Part shown: in pieces, positions 1-11,432 of the stretch
Layout: every line of letters begins with the position of its first letter
Position numbering within the stretch: position 1 is the first letter of the stretch
From: Gnetum montanum
Taxonomy: Eukaryota; Streptophyta; Gnetopsida; Gnetales; Gnetaceae
Direction: 5' to 3'
Assembly: GCA_015680685.1 (NCBI GenBank)
Contig: MNCI01023425.1
Location: 221,715-285,714 of the forward strand
Length of the DNA stretch: 64,000 nucleotides
Translations under genes and position numbers: made by a program
Notes under the pieces: model-generated
What the model was told of the DNA's origin: nothing
Databases searched by the model: none
What the model saw: only the letters and a program-made list of their open reading frames with translations

Positions 1-308
1 TCCTATAAACCATTTACCACCTAGCTCATATCTTAGGTTCCTAGCCATTTTACATATTTAACAAATGTAGCCTTATGACATGAATGAAAATATATAACAT
101 ATAATAGAAATAAAACATTAAGCATCAACACAGATAAATAAAATTAAAATTCAAAAATAATAATAGTGAAAATATTTATCAAATATTGTGACAAAGGTCT
201 AAACAATATAGAAAATAATAAACCATCTCTCAAACATCCATGGCCAACTCTAGCTACAACATCATAACAAAATGAACATCAAGTACAAATGAAATAACTT
301 AAGACATA

Positions 309-3024
309 GCTAACCAAAGGTGATAAGGTGCCACTTGAGGATGTGGAGGAGCGCTACTGTCATTACCACTAGGGCCACTAGTGTTGACTAGTACTTGTAC
401 TACAATAACATAAGTTTAGTTAATAATTAACACATAAAACCAAATTAAGTTAAATTAAACTAAAATAAAACATGTCAAAACAAAATAAAAAAAGAAAAAT
501 TTGAAGGACTCTGATGCAACATTCTTTCGTGGAAGGCTCCAAAGGCCAACCTCCAAATGATGGAGGATTTGGTCCTCCATCATGTGAGCCCAATCCACCT
601 CTCCGAGATCAATACCTATCAGGATGTTTCTTTCACTAATTTTGGTAATAGTTGATGGCTCACATGAAAAGGTAGTAGTAGTCACCTCCCCAAAGTAGTA
701 GAGACCTAAGGGAATGGGGAATCAACCACTTTTATAGAGCCTTCAGATAATTTGAAGATACGCTCTACTTGAATCCCCTTCACGAATAGCTCTAACTTAC
801 ATCATTTAGTGGACCCCTCCTTCAAACACTTATGATAGGCTCCACATTTAGTATTATAGTTCATTTTGTGGTATTTTTATGCATTGCCTTACTTTATGAC
901 CCAAGCACAGTAGTCTTTCCACTTCCTAGCCTTACGCACCAACAAGTCCATCTATATTTCTTTTTCAAAAACCTCTCTATCAAGGGGAACCTTTCCATTG
1001 ATGAAATTCTAGTACCTTGTTCACTCAATCTCTTTAGTTTACAAGAAACTCTAGATGACCACTTGGGCCTCTGCAAATTCCTTATGATCTTTGAGATCTG
1101 TATTTGCCTCAACCAATTTCTTATTTTTCCTTTCCAATGCTATAAATCATTCCCATAGGAACTCGTTGGAATGTTGGATTTCCCATGAAGTTTTAGCACA
1201 TGAAAATTTACATTTAATGATACTTTCATACAGCTTTCATGGAACATTCTCTAAATTTGAAGGCAAGTTGGATGGGGCATCAATCTCAATGAAGTGGTTG
1301 GGATCCCATCTAATCATAGACATTAAAAATAGCACAAAAAGACATGATAAAACAATAAATGATCAAATAACTAAGAAATAATGAAAAACAAGATAAGTAA
1401 AATAATATAACTACAAAAAACTAAAAGTGCAAGATATGCTAAGTTCTTATCAACATTGAAAGCAATCTATTGCAACTGATCAATCATGTTTTTAAGTCAT
1501 CCCATGCATGAATTCCCTCTTATCAAGAGTGTCTACCCATGGATTCATGTGGAATGTGGTGGTTGAAGTAGTTGGATGAGGCTTGGCTACTACGAGAAGC
1601 ATAATGATCAAAAAACAATTAAGACCAAGCTCAAACATAAAACAATAAAGCTCAATCCTATGAAACAAGATGAATTTATACCTAGAGTATCATTCGAAAT
1701 GATAGCAGGGGGTTCACCTAGCTGTGAGGGTCAAATATAGCATCAAAATCATCCAATGAAACATTCGATAATCCCTTAACATCGTGCAATTGTAGGAGCT
1801 TCTCCTCTAGGCACTTTTTCTCCACCTCTATTGTTGCTACTTGGATTGCCAATTCATGTTTCTTGCCTACAAGATCAAAAAGAACAAAACATGGAATAAC
1901 TTAGCACAGTTTTCCTAAAGTAAAAAAATAAAAATAAAAAAAAAACAAAAAAAAAACAAAAACAACATAACCTGAAAACATTACAAAAATATAAAATGGA
2001 AAAATGACTAAAAAATAAAAGAAGCTAAAACATACCAACAACCATGCTACATGCTTGGCTGAGTCAAACAAGAAGCCTCCTCTTGGAGGGTTTCTCAATC
2101 ATTGGTTTTGCTTCCTCAATCATAGGCCTCTTTAGTTTTTCTCTAGTTGCAGCTTTAGCTTTAGCATGTAGTGTCTTGTCCTTTTCAATGTTCTTGCACT
2201 CAAGCTAGGGCTTAATTCCCATGCCAATAGGGAAAGCACAATGCCTACCACCAAGTTCCTTAGTGTTAATAGACAACAATTCCCTAATGTCCTCTAGTGG
2301 ATTTTGAGCCTACATGATGGAAAAAACATGTTTCACCCAAGGCTTGGAGAGTTGGAATGGATCATAGCTTACCTGTTGTCCATCTTTCTTAATCACTAGG
2401 AACTCTACAAACCTCCTTAGATATGCCATGAAAACTTCATAGTGCATGTGGCAGTTCATTGTAAGGTTGTTCTAGAGTTTAAGGATCTTTTCACATAGTC
2501 CAAAACCCAAATGACCAGCCCAATTAAATTGAGCATCCTCAAAAAGGATCTTCTTCATGATCCATACATGTTCAACATCCATGATCATTTCCTATGACAA
2601 CAACTTGGGAAATTTCTAAGAGCATAACAAGGGATATGCCTCTTTAGCCTCTACAACCCAAAACTGCTTAAGAGACAACCCCTTTTGATCATGGTGAGTA
2701 TCTAACTAGTCATCCACTACCTCCCTGAGGTCCACTTCCTTACCTAATTTTGTGAAAATATTTAACCCCTTGAAAGGAATGTCAAAGTGTTCACTAGAGG
2801 TGGATTTCTTGATGGCCAATGTGACATATACACCATGAACCCAAGTGATGAACTTCTTCATCCCTTTGTCAAAGGAATCAATGATGTTCACCATCTTAGG
2901 GGTAGAGATGGTTAGGCTACGGGACATGAAAAGATCCAAAAAACCTACATCAATGTTGTTTGCTTGGACTTTTCTAGGTGCCCTACTAGCCAACCACTAC
3001 TGCACCAAATCCACATCACCATGG
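309..3024 (-). pseudogene. H0, downstream half: decayed spliced gene with coiled-coil tail, function unknown
   Basis: I do not recognise the family. Read on the minus strand, several open stretches are separated by AT/T-rich intron-like DNA with plausible splice sites. The first runs from the E0 junction to about 2,350 (contains FLDLFMSRSLTISTPKMVNI, later HYEVFMAYLRRFVEF) and ends at a CAG|GTAAG-like donor. The next (about 2,312-2,034) is Lys/Arg-rich (KAKAATREKLKRPM). Another begins after a TTGTAG acceptor at 1,867-1,868 (KKHELAIQVATIEVEKK). About 1,320-770 reads as a long heptad-like coiled coil (ERKNKKLVEANTDLKDHKEF). A short Ser/Pro-rich last exon ends near 309. In-frame stops are mainly TAG/TAA where Gln would fit. 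The architecture, N-terminal domain then coiled coil and Pro-rich tail, resembles ORF2 of the elements at 8-16 kb and 52-55 kb, but I see no direct sequence match. It could be a captured host gene or an older element's extra ORF. Confidence 0.4.
3015..3020. repeat. Possible target-site duplication of E0 (left copy)
   Basis: ATCACC lies just before the E0 5' LTR and again at 31,684-31,689 just after the 3' LTR. The 5' LTR as I place it starts four bases later, so the fit is imperfect. Confidence 0.35.
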
Positions 3025-4163
3025 TGTTAGCACATTTACATCATATGATGGAGTAGATTGTAATAACTTTATTATTTTCTTGAAATTATTCTAACAAAAT
3101 GAAATAATTTTAATAAGTTGGATACCCAGATTTCTAAAATTCAAGGATGATGAATTATGAAACTAGTTAATCATCGCATAAGTGGAATGACCATACTCTA
3201 GATAAGTTTGATAGAAAGAATGCAATATACACTGGGATGGATTATTAGTTCTTATTAATTTAGTTTACACTTCATAAATCAGTGTATATACTTTCATGAG
3301 TATAATGGAGATTTTTCTCAATTACCATTATAATACAAACATATTTGACATGCAAAATCAAATTATTATGTTGAGAAATATATTTCCTTTTTGAGCATAG
3401 AGAATATAGGAATATCTATGGTATTTTGAGACAACTAAAATAGCTTCATTATTTTAGAGTGTATTATCTTGGTATTTAAATCCTGAAATTATCAAAAAAA
3501 ATTTAAGGCTTTGTTGAATGAAATCTTTGACAACTATTAAGTAGTTGAAATAGAGACTCATACTTTGTCATTTTTGCAACATTTTTGGTATTATAATAAG
3601 GTTGTCTTTAAGAAATTACTTGTTGATCTCAAAAGGTTTGGAAAATTTGTAGTTATATTGATTTCAAAGAGCATTATTGTGATGTGTTTTCTCATGTCAA
3701 TTTATTTTGCTTAAATATTTGATATTTCAAGCAAATCTACTTTCTTTTCTTTCTCTAAGTTCATTGAATCTCACTCTATTTCTAGTTGTCTTATCGAATT
3801 TTCTCTCTAGGGGAAGCTAGAAGTATAGAAGTAACATACTATAGGGATTATATAGACTAATTAATTAACCAAAAGAGGAATATCTAGCAACTTATAGTAT
3901 TTGACAAAGATAGCTAAATCTCTTTTATGATAGCTAATTACAGTTTTACATAGAACTCAACCATTTCAACATTCACAAAAGCAGAACATATACTTACATT
4001 TAGTATGTTTCATAACTACTTAGTCTATTTGAAGGTCTAGACCTTAGTCTTTCCAAAGAGTAACAATCACCTAAACCTTATTTAAAGAACACATTCAATC
4101 CCATGACTTCCCAAGGTCACGAGTATTAGAGGCCACCACACATTGGTGGTCTAGTCCCAAACA
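3025..4163 (+). repeat. E0 5' LTR
   Basis: About 1.14 kb starting TGTTAGCACATTTACATCAT and ending at about CCCAAACA. It aligns by eye nearly end to end with 28,455-28,809 plus 30,849-31,683, with scattered substitutions and small indels, implying an old insertion. No ORF of note. Confidence 0.85.
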
Positions 4164-4527
4164 ATTCTCAATAGTTCTTTTGCTACTAAAAGGAGGGCTG
4201 AAAGTTTGTCCTCTAAGTTCATAAGCCTAATAGTTCTAACACACCAATAGTTCTTTATTCTTAGAAAGGCTTTAGAAATTAGCTACAATTTTTAGTTCAT
4301 GAGTTAGAAGATTGTTAGTTTGGAATATTTCAAAGGTTCAAAATAAATTCTTGATTATAAGACTGATTATCCATCAAAAGAAGAAAAGAAAAAGTTCTTG
4401 AATTTGGAAGAAATAGTGGAGTAAAGACCAAAAAGATTAGAAGATCACCCCTTCTTTTTGGTTTATTGGGCTATAAGAGAATGTTAAAGAGATATAAAGT
4501 TCAAGAATCAAAAGGAATTCTAATAGG
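4164..4527 (+). other. E0 leader between LTR and gag
   Basis: AT-rich, no ORF. A tRNA-complementary primer site (TGG...) is not visible directly after the LTR. The gag start is taken as the ATG at 4,528. Confidence 0.5.
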
Positions 4528-5790
4528 ATGGAAAATCCTTGGCAAAGAGTTACACCATAAGGATTTTAAAACTACAAAAATATTCCTAAGGTAGTTTATA
4601 AATATTTGCCTAAGCCTTTTATTCCTAGAAAAGCTTACTTGGCTAAAAAGTATATCCACATATTTGAATTAGCTTTAGCTCATGCAAATGTTCATCATCA
4701 AGATCAAGTTTGTAGGTTATTTGTAGCAAATTTAAAGCATATGGCTCATATTTGGTATTCAAACTTGCCGAGTAATAGTATCATAAGTTGGGATGATATG
4801 AAAAATATTTTCTTAGCCTAGTTTGATAATCAATTCAATTAACAACTATGCTATGAGCTAGTACAAGCTAAATAGATAGTTAAGGAGTCTATTAGAGATT
4901 TTAGCATTAAATTTCAATGAATTTATGATCTCTTTCAGAGGCAATATAGACCATCAAATGAAGTGCTTAGAGATACTTATCTTAAGGTTGTGAATCCCAA
5001 TATTTCAATATAGTTGAGAAAAACTTCATACTTGTTAACACTGAATGACTACTTTACTAAGGCTATACAATTAGAAAAACATTTGAACTTGAATCATGAA
5101 GAAATTATCATGACTCAAAAAACAGAAGAAAAAATGATGATTCCTATGCAAGAGTTTTCTCAACTTAAAGCATTACTAGGTCCATCTCATATGAAAATAG
5201 AGCAAGAATATAAAAGCAAGGAATTTAAAAAAGAATAGTTAATGAGAGGCTTGTCCAACAAAGTAGTGAGGCTAGAAAAAGCTTTGATAAATGTTAAAAT
5301 TAAGGAAGAAAGGAAAAATAGAAAAAGTAAACATCAAGATACTAAGCTAGCAGAAGATGAGGATGAAAGTGATCTTATCATGTCCAACTTCCTTCATATT
5401 GAATCTAATGATGAGTTATCTAGTGTTCATTATGCAAGAAAATCTTCTAACAATGGATCTAGTGATACTTCTTCTCTATTAAGTTTTGAAGAAGATATCT
5501 TGTTAGATGAGGAGTGTAACAACAATGAAGAAAATGGATATAATTTATGATCAGAAAAAATATTAGCAACTTCTAGGCCTCCAAATGTTATTTTTAACCC
5601 ATCTACCAAGAGAAATACTTTTGAACCAAGTACAAGAGAGAAAAATAAAAGTAAAGAAGATCAAGTAGAACAAAGTACTCAAAATCAAACTCTTAATAAA
5701 TGGATGAACGAACTAGGCTTTTATGAAGATGGAGAATATGATTTAATTGAAGATCTTAAACATGTTAGGGAAAATATTAACATATATTAA
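4528..5790 (+). pseudogene. gag: E0 gag (decayed)
   Basis: Would encode the capsid-like protein that packages element RNA in cytoplasmic particles. The frame from the ATG at 4,528 contains a retrotransposon gag domain around 4,640-5,110 (HHQDQVCRLFVANLKHMA, then WYSNLPSNSIISWDDMKNIF). After about 5,240 it becomes Lys/Glu-rich and then acidic and Ser-rich (5,330-5,550). No zinc knuckle is evident. The frame has stops near 4,558, 4,819, 4,840, 4,873, 4,918 and 5,012, most where a Gln or Arg codon would fit after C-to-T change. It continues toward the protease without a clear separate start, consistent with a gag-pol fusion. Confidence 0.75.
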
Positions 5791-5874
5791 TTATTACATA
5801 TTGGAAATCATTAAAGAAAGGCTTTAGATTTCATTAAAGATAAAAAGAGAGTTGGAGAGTCAGAGTTAACCTAC

Positions 5875-6360
5875 GTGTCCAACAATGATGAGAAAACAAA
5901 AGCTAGCTATGATTGTACTCTTGATAGGAAAGCTCCTCCTTTTCTTTTGATAATGAAGTTAAAGGACAAGTATCATCACAATTTTTTAGTTGATTTTAGA
6001 TCTACATCCACTATGATGCTATCATCTATAAGCAAAATACTTAGTTTTATTCCCAAAAAAATCAAATAAAAGGATCATTCAAGTTGAAAAAAGTAGAGTG
6101 AAGATTATGGATTAGTTATCAAATGTTCTATTAGAAATGGCTTCTAAACCCCATATCCAAAGTAGAGTGACTATTCAAGTAGTAGATATACTAGACTCAC
6201 ATAGTCTTTTGTTGAGTAGAAGTTGGAGTAAAAATTTTATAGGTTATATATCAACAGATTACTCACATATGTGGCTACCTTGGAGAGGAGAACTGAATAT
6301 CTATATACAATGAGCCTTTGATGAACAAGAAAATTACGTCAAATTGAGAGAATAAAGTTG
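5875..6360 (+). pseudogene. E0 protease domain (decayed)
   Basis: Retropepsin-like aspartic protease, which would cut the polyprotein. The segment FLVDFRSTSTMM (about 5,985-6,020) occupies the position of the usual D-S/T-G-A active site: the Asp is kept but the following Ser-Gly is changed, so it would be inactive. About 190 nt further on, LDSHSLLLSRSWSKNFIGY matches the second half of the fold in related elements. Stops and one frame change lie between. It sits between gag and the RNase H-like domain. Confidence 0.6.
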
Positions 6361-6429
6361 TTGAAAAAAGAGCTTTTAAAACTAGAATTTGCACACTTTA
6401 ATAAGTTGATAATTTTGAAAAAGAAAAAT

Positions 6430-6912
6430 ATCAAGATGAGAGCAAATGGGAACTATACTTTGATGGTTCTTGTAATTCCAAAGGTGCAAGAGAAGAAGTG
6501 GTTCTAGTAAAAGATGATTTCCCAAAATATTCAAGGAAATTCATTTATCTTTTTCTTGTCCTAATAACAAGGATGAATATGAAGCTCTATGTATTGGAAT
6601 TAAAACATCATTGGAAAAAGGAATCAATGTAATCATCATAAAAGGAGACTCGAGATTATTTTGTGATTAGATTAAAGGTAATCATGTAGTAAAGAGTTCA
6701 TTATTACAACCCTATAAATAGTTTGTCTACAAAATGATGGATCAATTTCATTACTACCAAATAGAACATATAGGTCAAAAGGATAATTCTGTAGTAGATG
6801 ACTTAGCAAAAGTAGCTTCATCATTAGATGTGAAAAGGATAGAAAGCTATGAAGGTGTAATGATCCATAATGAACATCAATCATTAGTACTAGATAACAT
6901 CAAGTATTTGAA
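6430..6912 (+). pseudogene. E0 archaeal-type RNase H domain located before RT
   Basis: An RNase H fold of the RVT_3/archaeal type. Visible motifs in order: WELYFDGSCNSKGA (first Asp), NNKDEYEALCIGI, IKGDSRLFCD (Asp), and NSVVDDLAKVASS near the end. One frameshift lies near 6,540 and stops near 6,669 and 6,720. In Tat-clade gypsy elements known to me this domain follows RT-RNase H; here it lies between protease and RT. The linker after it runs into the usual FSWSQDDLRTF lead-in to RT, so the order looks original rather than rearranged. Confidence 0.75.
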
Positions 6913-7189
6913 GATGATGATCAATTGATTAGATTATTGAGAAATAAACAAGAATTCAAAAGTCAAATCATACTTGAAACAACATCAAGGTTAAACAAAA
7001 ATTCCATTTCCAAAAGGATGATTGATTATGAACATGAGTTTAGCAATCATTTGCTTATTGGAAAAGATATATAGAATCTAGATGACCAAGTTTATGAAGT
7101 AATGAATTTTATATCTACTAAGATACTAAAGATGTTAAATGTCACAAAGGAAAAATATTTAGTTCTCAAGAAAAATTTATTATTGCTCC

Positions 7190-8140
7190 TAAAAAATAAT
7201 TTGGGAAAATTTTCTTGGTCTTAAGATGATCTTAGAACTTTTAGAGAAAATGTGATGAGACATAAAATAGCTTTAATAAAAGGTTGCAAGATTATAAAAC
7301 AAAAACAAATGAAATTTAATCCATCATTTGAGCCAACAATGAAAGTTAAGACCAAGAAGTTAGTACAAGCCCAAATTATATATCTAGCCCAATATTTGGT
7401 ATGGCTTGCTAACCTTGTGCCTATAAGAAAGAAGAATGATGATATTAGACTTTGTGAGGATTTCAGAAATTTGAATCAAGCTTCAAAAAAAGATAAATAA
7501 CCACTTCCTAGAATATATGAAATGTTGATCAAAGTATTAGGTTATCATGTATATTTTTTCCTAGATGGTTTTTTAGGCTATAATCAAATTATGATAGATA
7601 AGAGTGATAGATATAAAATAACATTTATCACCAATTGAGGAACTTTCTCTTACCAAAAAATGCTATTTAGATTGTCAAATGCTAGAGCTACTTTTCAAAG
7701 GTCAATGGATTTAGCCTTTAAGTATTTAATAGGTGTGTTCGTTGTGGTTCATTTAGATGATATCACTATCTTTTTAGAAAGGAAGGGAGATCATAGTGTT
7801 CATCTTCAATAAGTTTGTAATAGATGTTGTGAAACATGGTGTTTCATTAAATCCTAGGAAATGTATCTTTAGAGTTAAATCTAGAAGTTAAGAAATTTAT
7901 CTTTGGAAAGATAAATTTTTTTAAGAAATTTATCCTTGGATTCACTAAAATTACTAAACCATTGATGCATATGCTAAAGAAAGATGTTCTAGTAGAGAAA
8001 ACACTAGAATTAGAGAAAGCCTTATTAGAAATTAAGAAAGCCATTCAAGAAGCTCCTTGGTAAAGATAGAATTGAAATAAGTCTTATGGTTATATGCTTT
8101 TACTTTAAATGATTCAATTATTGTTGTTTTAACTCAAACA
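7190..8140 (+). pseudogene. pol: E0 reverse transcriptase and start of RNase H (decayed, interrupted)
   Basis: Ty3/gypsy RT. Visible in order: the FSWSQDDLRTF lead-in at about 7,210, NLVPIRKKNDDIRLCEDFRN (7,410-7,470), a run with GYNQIMIDKSDRYKITFIT, and the catalytic block VVVHLDDITIF at about 7,741-7,770 with both Asp residues kept. The conserved connection and the first strand of RNase H follow: LYAFTLNDSIIVVLTQ at about 8,090-8,138. The reading stops at 8,140/8,141, where minus-strand ORF2 sequence from another element begins. The matching remainder resumes at 26,106. Several stops (7,500, 7,639, 7,811 and others) make it non-functional. Confidence 0.85.
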
Positions 8141-9520
8141 GGATTCCTTGATGTGCTTAGCAACCACTTTAGCAGCTCCCTTGGCATTTTGGTGTTGCAT
8201 GACCACCACAGTGGCTTCTTCACCAGTCTCTAACTGCACCTGAAAGGATGCCATGTTTCCTGAGATGTGTTGTGACCATCTGCTATCCCCTCCTCCTGTT
8301 TGAATTGAGGCTTCACACCTTGTGTGATCTAATTAAATTGTAGGCTGAATGGCATCATCGAAGATGCGGAAGATGCTTGTGTCATCACGACTTCCCCAAA
8401 TAACCGTCTTAGCGATGGCCCTTAGATGGCTCATCGATGGTCTGTAGTCTTGTGGCAGCGATGGCTAATCCTAACCTATGCCAAGCACTACTTCTTGTTG
8501 TTTTTTGGGACTCGTGGCTGGAGGTTGACTGGGTCCTGCAAGTTGAGTTGCAGGTGGTCTAGGCATCTATTTTTCTTCTTCATCTCGTCTCAGCTCTTTG
8601 CCAGTGCTCTTTCCTGGAGCTGGTGCCTTTAGTAATTTGGCATAAGAAGAATTCTGGGCTTTTTGGAGGATGTCATTAATGTACCCCTAAATACTAGCTG
8701 GTCGGCACAACTTTCTGATAAGACAAGGGCAAGGCAGTGCCAGCTTCCCTGACTTCCATTCTTCAAATCGCCTCAGGATCTCTATCAAATATAGATGGGA
8801 AAGGTTAGCATTAACCTTTCCCATAAACACTACACATCCTCTTGTTGCATATGTCAATATTCTTTTTAAACCTTTTGTGGGGTAGAGGTGATATGTTCCA
8901 ATTTTGAAATAAACTCTCTATTCTGTCATCAATTCTCCAAAAGCTTTATCTCTGCCAAAAGCCTTCTCTAACCAATCCTTTCGTACATTAGGGTTTGAGC
9001 ATGTAGATAACCGAGAAACATGAGGCCCTATGTTCAGAAGGTTTAACACTTCCAAAATAGCTTATGTAGAGAATTCAACTATCATACCACAAATGTTAGT
9101 GATGGTACCTTGCTCCCTATTGTGGAAGAACTGGTACATTTTACCTGAGTACCAAGCACCTCTTTTAGAGAGGACAGGCCATAAGGGAGATCCTTTGAGG
9201 TGATCCCTAACAGCCTTAGGAGTGAACTCTGCAAAATATTTGAAGTTTAGCTCCACAATCACAGTAGCGAATGTGGACTTCTCATGGATAGCCTGAACAC
9301 ATTGCGGGGGCAACGTGAGTTGTTGTCCCGGTTCAGGTGCAACAGCAGCTGCCACTTTTGCCTACACAGACCATCTAGTAGGAGGTTCTTCTTGATGGAT
9401 GCTAAATGATTGCACCTCCTATTTTGTATGTTGTCCAGCAGGGCCTTGTCTTCCACCTCTTTGATATTGTTTCACTCCACCTTGAATAGGACCCTTTGGT
9501 TGTGCACGTTTCGGGGCCAT
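8141..9520 (-). pseudogene. ORF2, N-terminal part (copy 1), truncated
   Basis: Extra ORF of the non-autonomous element. The start ATG at 9,520 follows GATTGTAGA; the product begins MAPKRAQPKG. Then come a conserved block (HLKGSPLWPVLSKRGAWYSG, about 9,190-9,130) and a second (GTYHLYPTKGLKRI ... NANLSHLYLIEILRRFEE ... LALPCPYLIRKLCR, about 8,920-8,700). The pattern of Asn-Leu then Pro-Tyr-Leu-Ile-x-x-Leu-Cys recalls the putative plant transposon protein domains found in extra ORFs of plant retrotransposons (recollection, not tested). A Pro/Gln linker and a short piece of coiled coil follow before the cut at 8,141. Stops are few. Homologous copies lie at 14,560-16,740 and 52,405-55,181. Function unknown. 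Confidence 0.65.
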
Positions 9521-9982
9521 TCTACAATCACATGGATCAAGCGTTAGTAAGGTTATTTTTAAAGTCAATTTATACCTTAGTACTTTCCTTAATTAAATAT
9601 CTTATGTTGTAATGTATGATCGTGCTTGAAAATTATAATAATGGGTCCTATGACTTAGCTGGTTTCCATTTTTAATCTCCCAGTATACTTAAGGTCATAC
9701 GATTTTTGGCACAATTATTCTAAGTGTTAAGTTAATTACCCTAACTGATGTCCTTTAGGTGATGCTAAATTTCAAAAATTCTAGGTGCACTTTTCAGTAA
9801 GTGTGTCTCCCCCACGACTAAATTGAACACTCGAGGTTCAAGTAGGTTCAAACAGAATTAAAATCGGAGCACCAGTGAGCAAGATATTAGTGAAAAAGGA
9901 AGGGTCAAGTCATAGAGAAAAATTTCAACAACTTTGCCCGTGTGAATGAAAAAATGATGCTAAGTATTGTGGTGGGGGTTCC
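9521..9982 (-). other. Leader of ORF2 (copy 1)
   Basis: Noncoding minus-strand segment between the internal promoter and the ORF2 ATG. It contains a polypurine-tract-like sequence (plus strand CCCCCACGACTA at 9,809-9,820) matching the same position in E2 (55,500-55,511). Confidence 0.5.
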
Positions 9983-10069
9983 TATTTATAGGTAAATAGG
10001 ACACGATATTGCATATGGTACATCGCGTATGCTATATCACATGGGACGCGATATCGCGTATGCGATATC
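9983..10069 (-). promoter_or_regulatory. Internal promoter-like module: GATATC array plus TATA box
   Basis: On the minus strand, GATATC palindromes at 10,064-10,069 and 10,050-10,055 and a GATATT variant at 10,005-10,010 lie just upstream of TATAAATA (plus strand TATTTATA, 9,983-9,990). The same layout occurs at the U3/TATA region of every LTR in this family. Here it lies inside the element, about 460 bp upstream of ORF2, and is not followed by LTR sequence, so it looks like a separate promoter for ORF2. Confidence 0.6.
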
Positions 10070-11432
10070 TTATCCCCAATGATGTGAGACACCAAGAAAA
10101 TACTAATTTTTTAATGATTTTTCTTGAAATTAATGTTAAATATTGAGGACATTGGTAAGTATTAAGATGTCCTAGGGTAATTTCATTGATTTGAGAGGTA
10201 CTCTTAATGATAATGATGTGACATTTAGCAATTAAAAATTTGGCGGTTACGAAGAAAAGGGAATGTAATGGTACATTACAACGTTAAAATTTAGAGAGAT
10301 AATAATAGGAAAAGAGAATTAGGAAAAATTATGCTAAGGGAAAGAAATTGTGTGTTTGAACTAGAGAATTAGTGAAGATTACAAAAAATCACACAAGTGG
10401 TTCCTCCCCAAAGCAGGTTTCAACCTATTATGCCCTTGTGCAACCACACTTAAAGTGTCCATGGGTACTAGAAGGGTTAAATGTAATCCACACTAACTCC
10501 ACAAAACACACACATGTAAATATCACCAAAATGAGATGAAAATTTGATGCTACATGGGACACGAGCTACAATTACATGAATAGTGAGATGAGGTGAAGTA
10601 TAGAAAGGGATCGTAGAGATTGGGACATGAGGTAATTGACCGAGGACGTAGTGAATTTTGCATGAAAATCATGATTACGGTGTTATTAATCCATCATTCC
10701 AATATTAGGACCAAGTCCATTCCTTTAAGCAATGACATAGCATTATTTCATCCCACAATGAGCAACTATGAGAGTACCATAACAACAAGGCATACGATCA
10801 CTTGGCGTTTAGTGCAAGGGAGGAGTGATTTTTGTTTTATGGCACTTCCTTTTTCTTTTTCTCTTTTTTTTTCTCTTTTTCACTTTACTGAATCCAGAGA
10901 AGTTTTCAATCTTCAAGCATGGATGCATGTCTTTCTAGTGGGATCCCCTAGAACAACATTTGATTTCCAAGTGCCCATTTGATTACTCTTACTCCCATTT
11001 TCATTAGATCTACAAGGATCTTGGTACAACCACGTTGCATGATAACTCCCATAGACATCACCAAAGAGAACCCACAAGTCCCCTTAATGTCACACCCTAA
11101 TCATTCCCTCTTGGTTCGTCCTTCTTCATTCTGGGGACAATAAACACAAAATTAATTTTAAGTTTTTTAAAAATTTTAAGAATATCACTGTACCCTTGAA
11201 CAAAACCTCTTATTTATAGAGTGGATGAGTGGGTGTAATGGGCTCATTGTTCCAAATAATTGACCACTCATGACTTAATAACATAGAACACACCTCAACC
11301 AACGATCCACATGAGTGTTTTATTTGTAGATGAGATTACTTACAAAAACATAAAAAGACAAAAACACAAAAATATAAAAATATAAAAAAAAAGTTGAAAA
11401 AAGAAAAAAATGGAAAACAAAAAGGTGTAAAA
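10070..11432 (-). other. Long noncoding segment after gag (copy 1)
   Basis: No gene seen. It is recognisably related to 55,780-57,124 in E2 and to parts of 17,712-19,600 in E-auto (for example the CCTCCCCAAAG blocks near 10,406 and 18,481 and the GCATGTCTTTCTAGTGGGA block near 10,925 and 56,628). It contains a T/C-rich stretch near 10,846-10,880 and a PPT-like CCCCCATAACCA at 11,488 just inside the gag end. Confidence 0.5.

Noticed and set aside
832-1381. Plus-strand ORFs opposite the H0 coiled coil
   Set aside because: The minus strand gives a coherent coiled-coil reading; the plus-strand product is Phe/Leu-rich and featureless.
1901-2098. Hydrophobic 65-residue minus-strand ORF
   Set aside because: Mostly translated intron-like T-rich DNA following a GTATG donor at the end of an H0 exon.
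10620-10982. 120-codon plus-strand ORF
   Set aside because: Antisense to a conserved noncoding segment of the element; the matching place in E2 (56,317-56,601) is not conserved as protein in a credible way.
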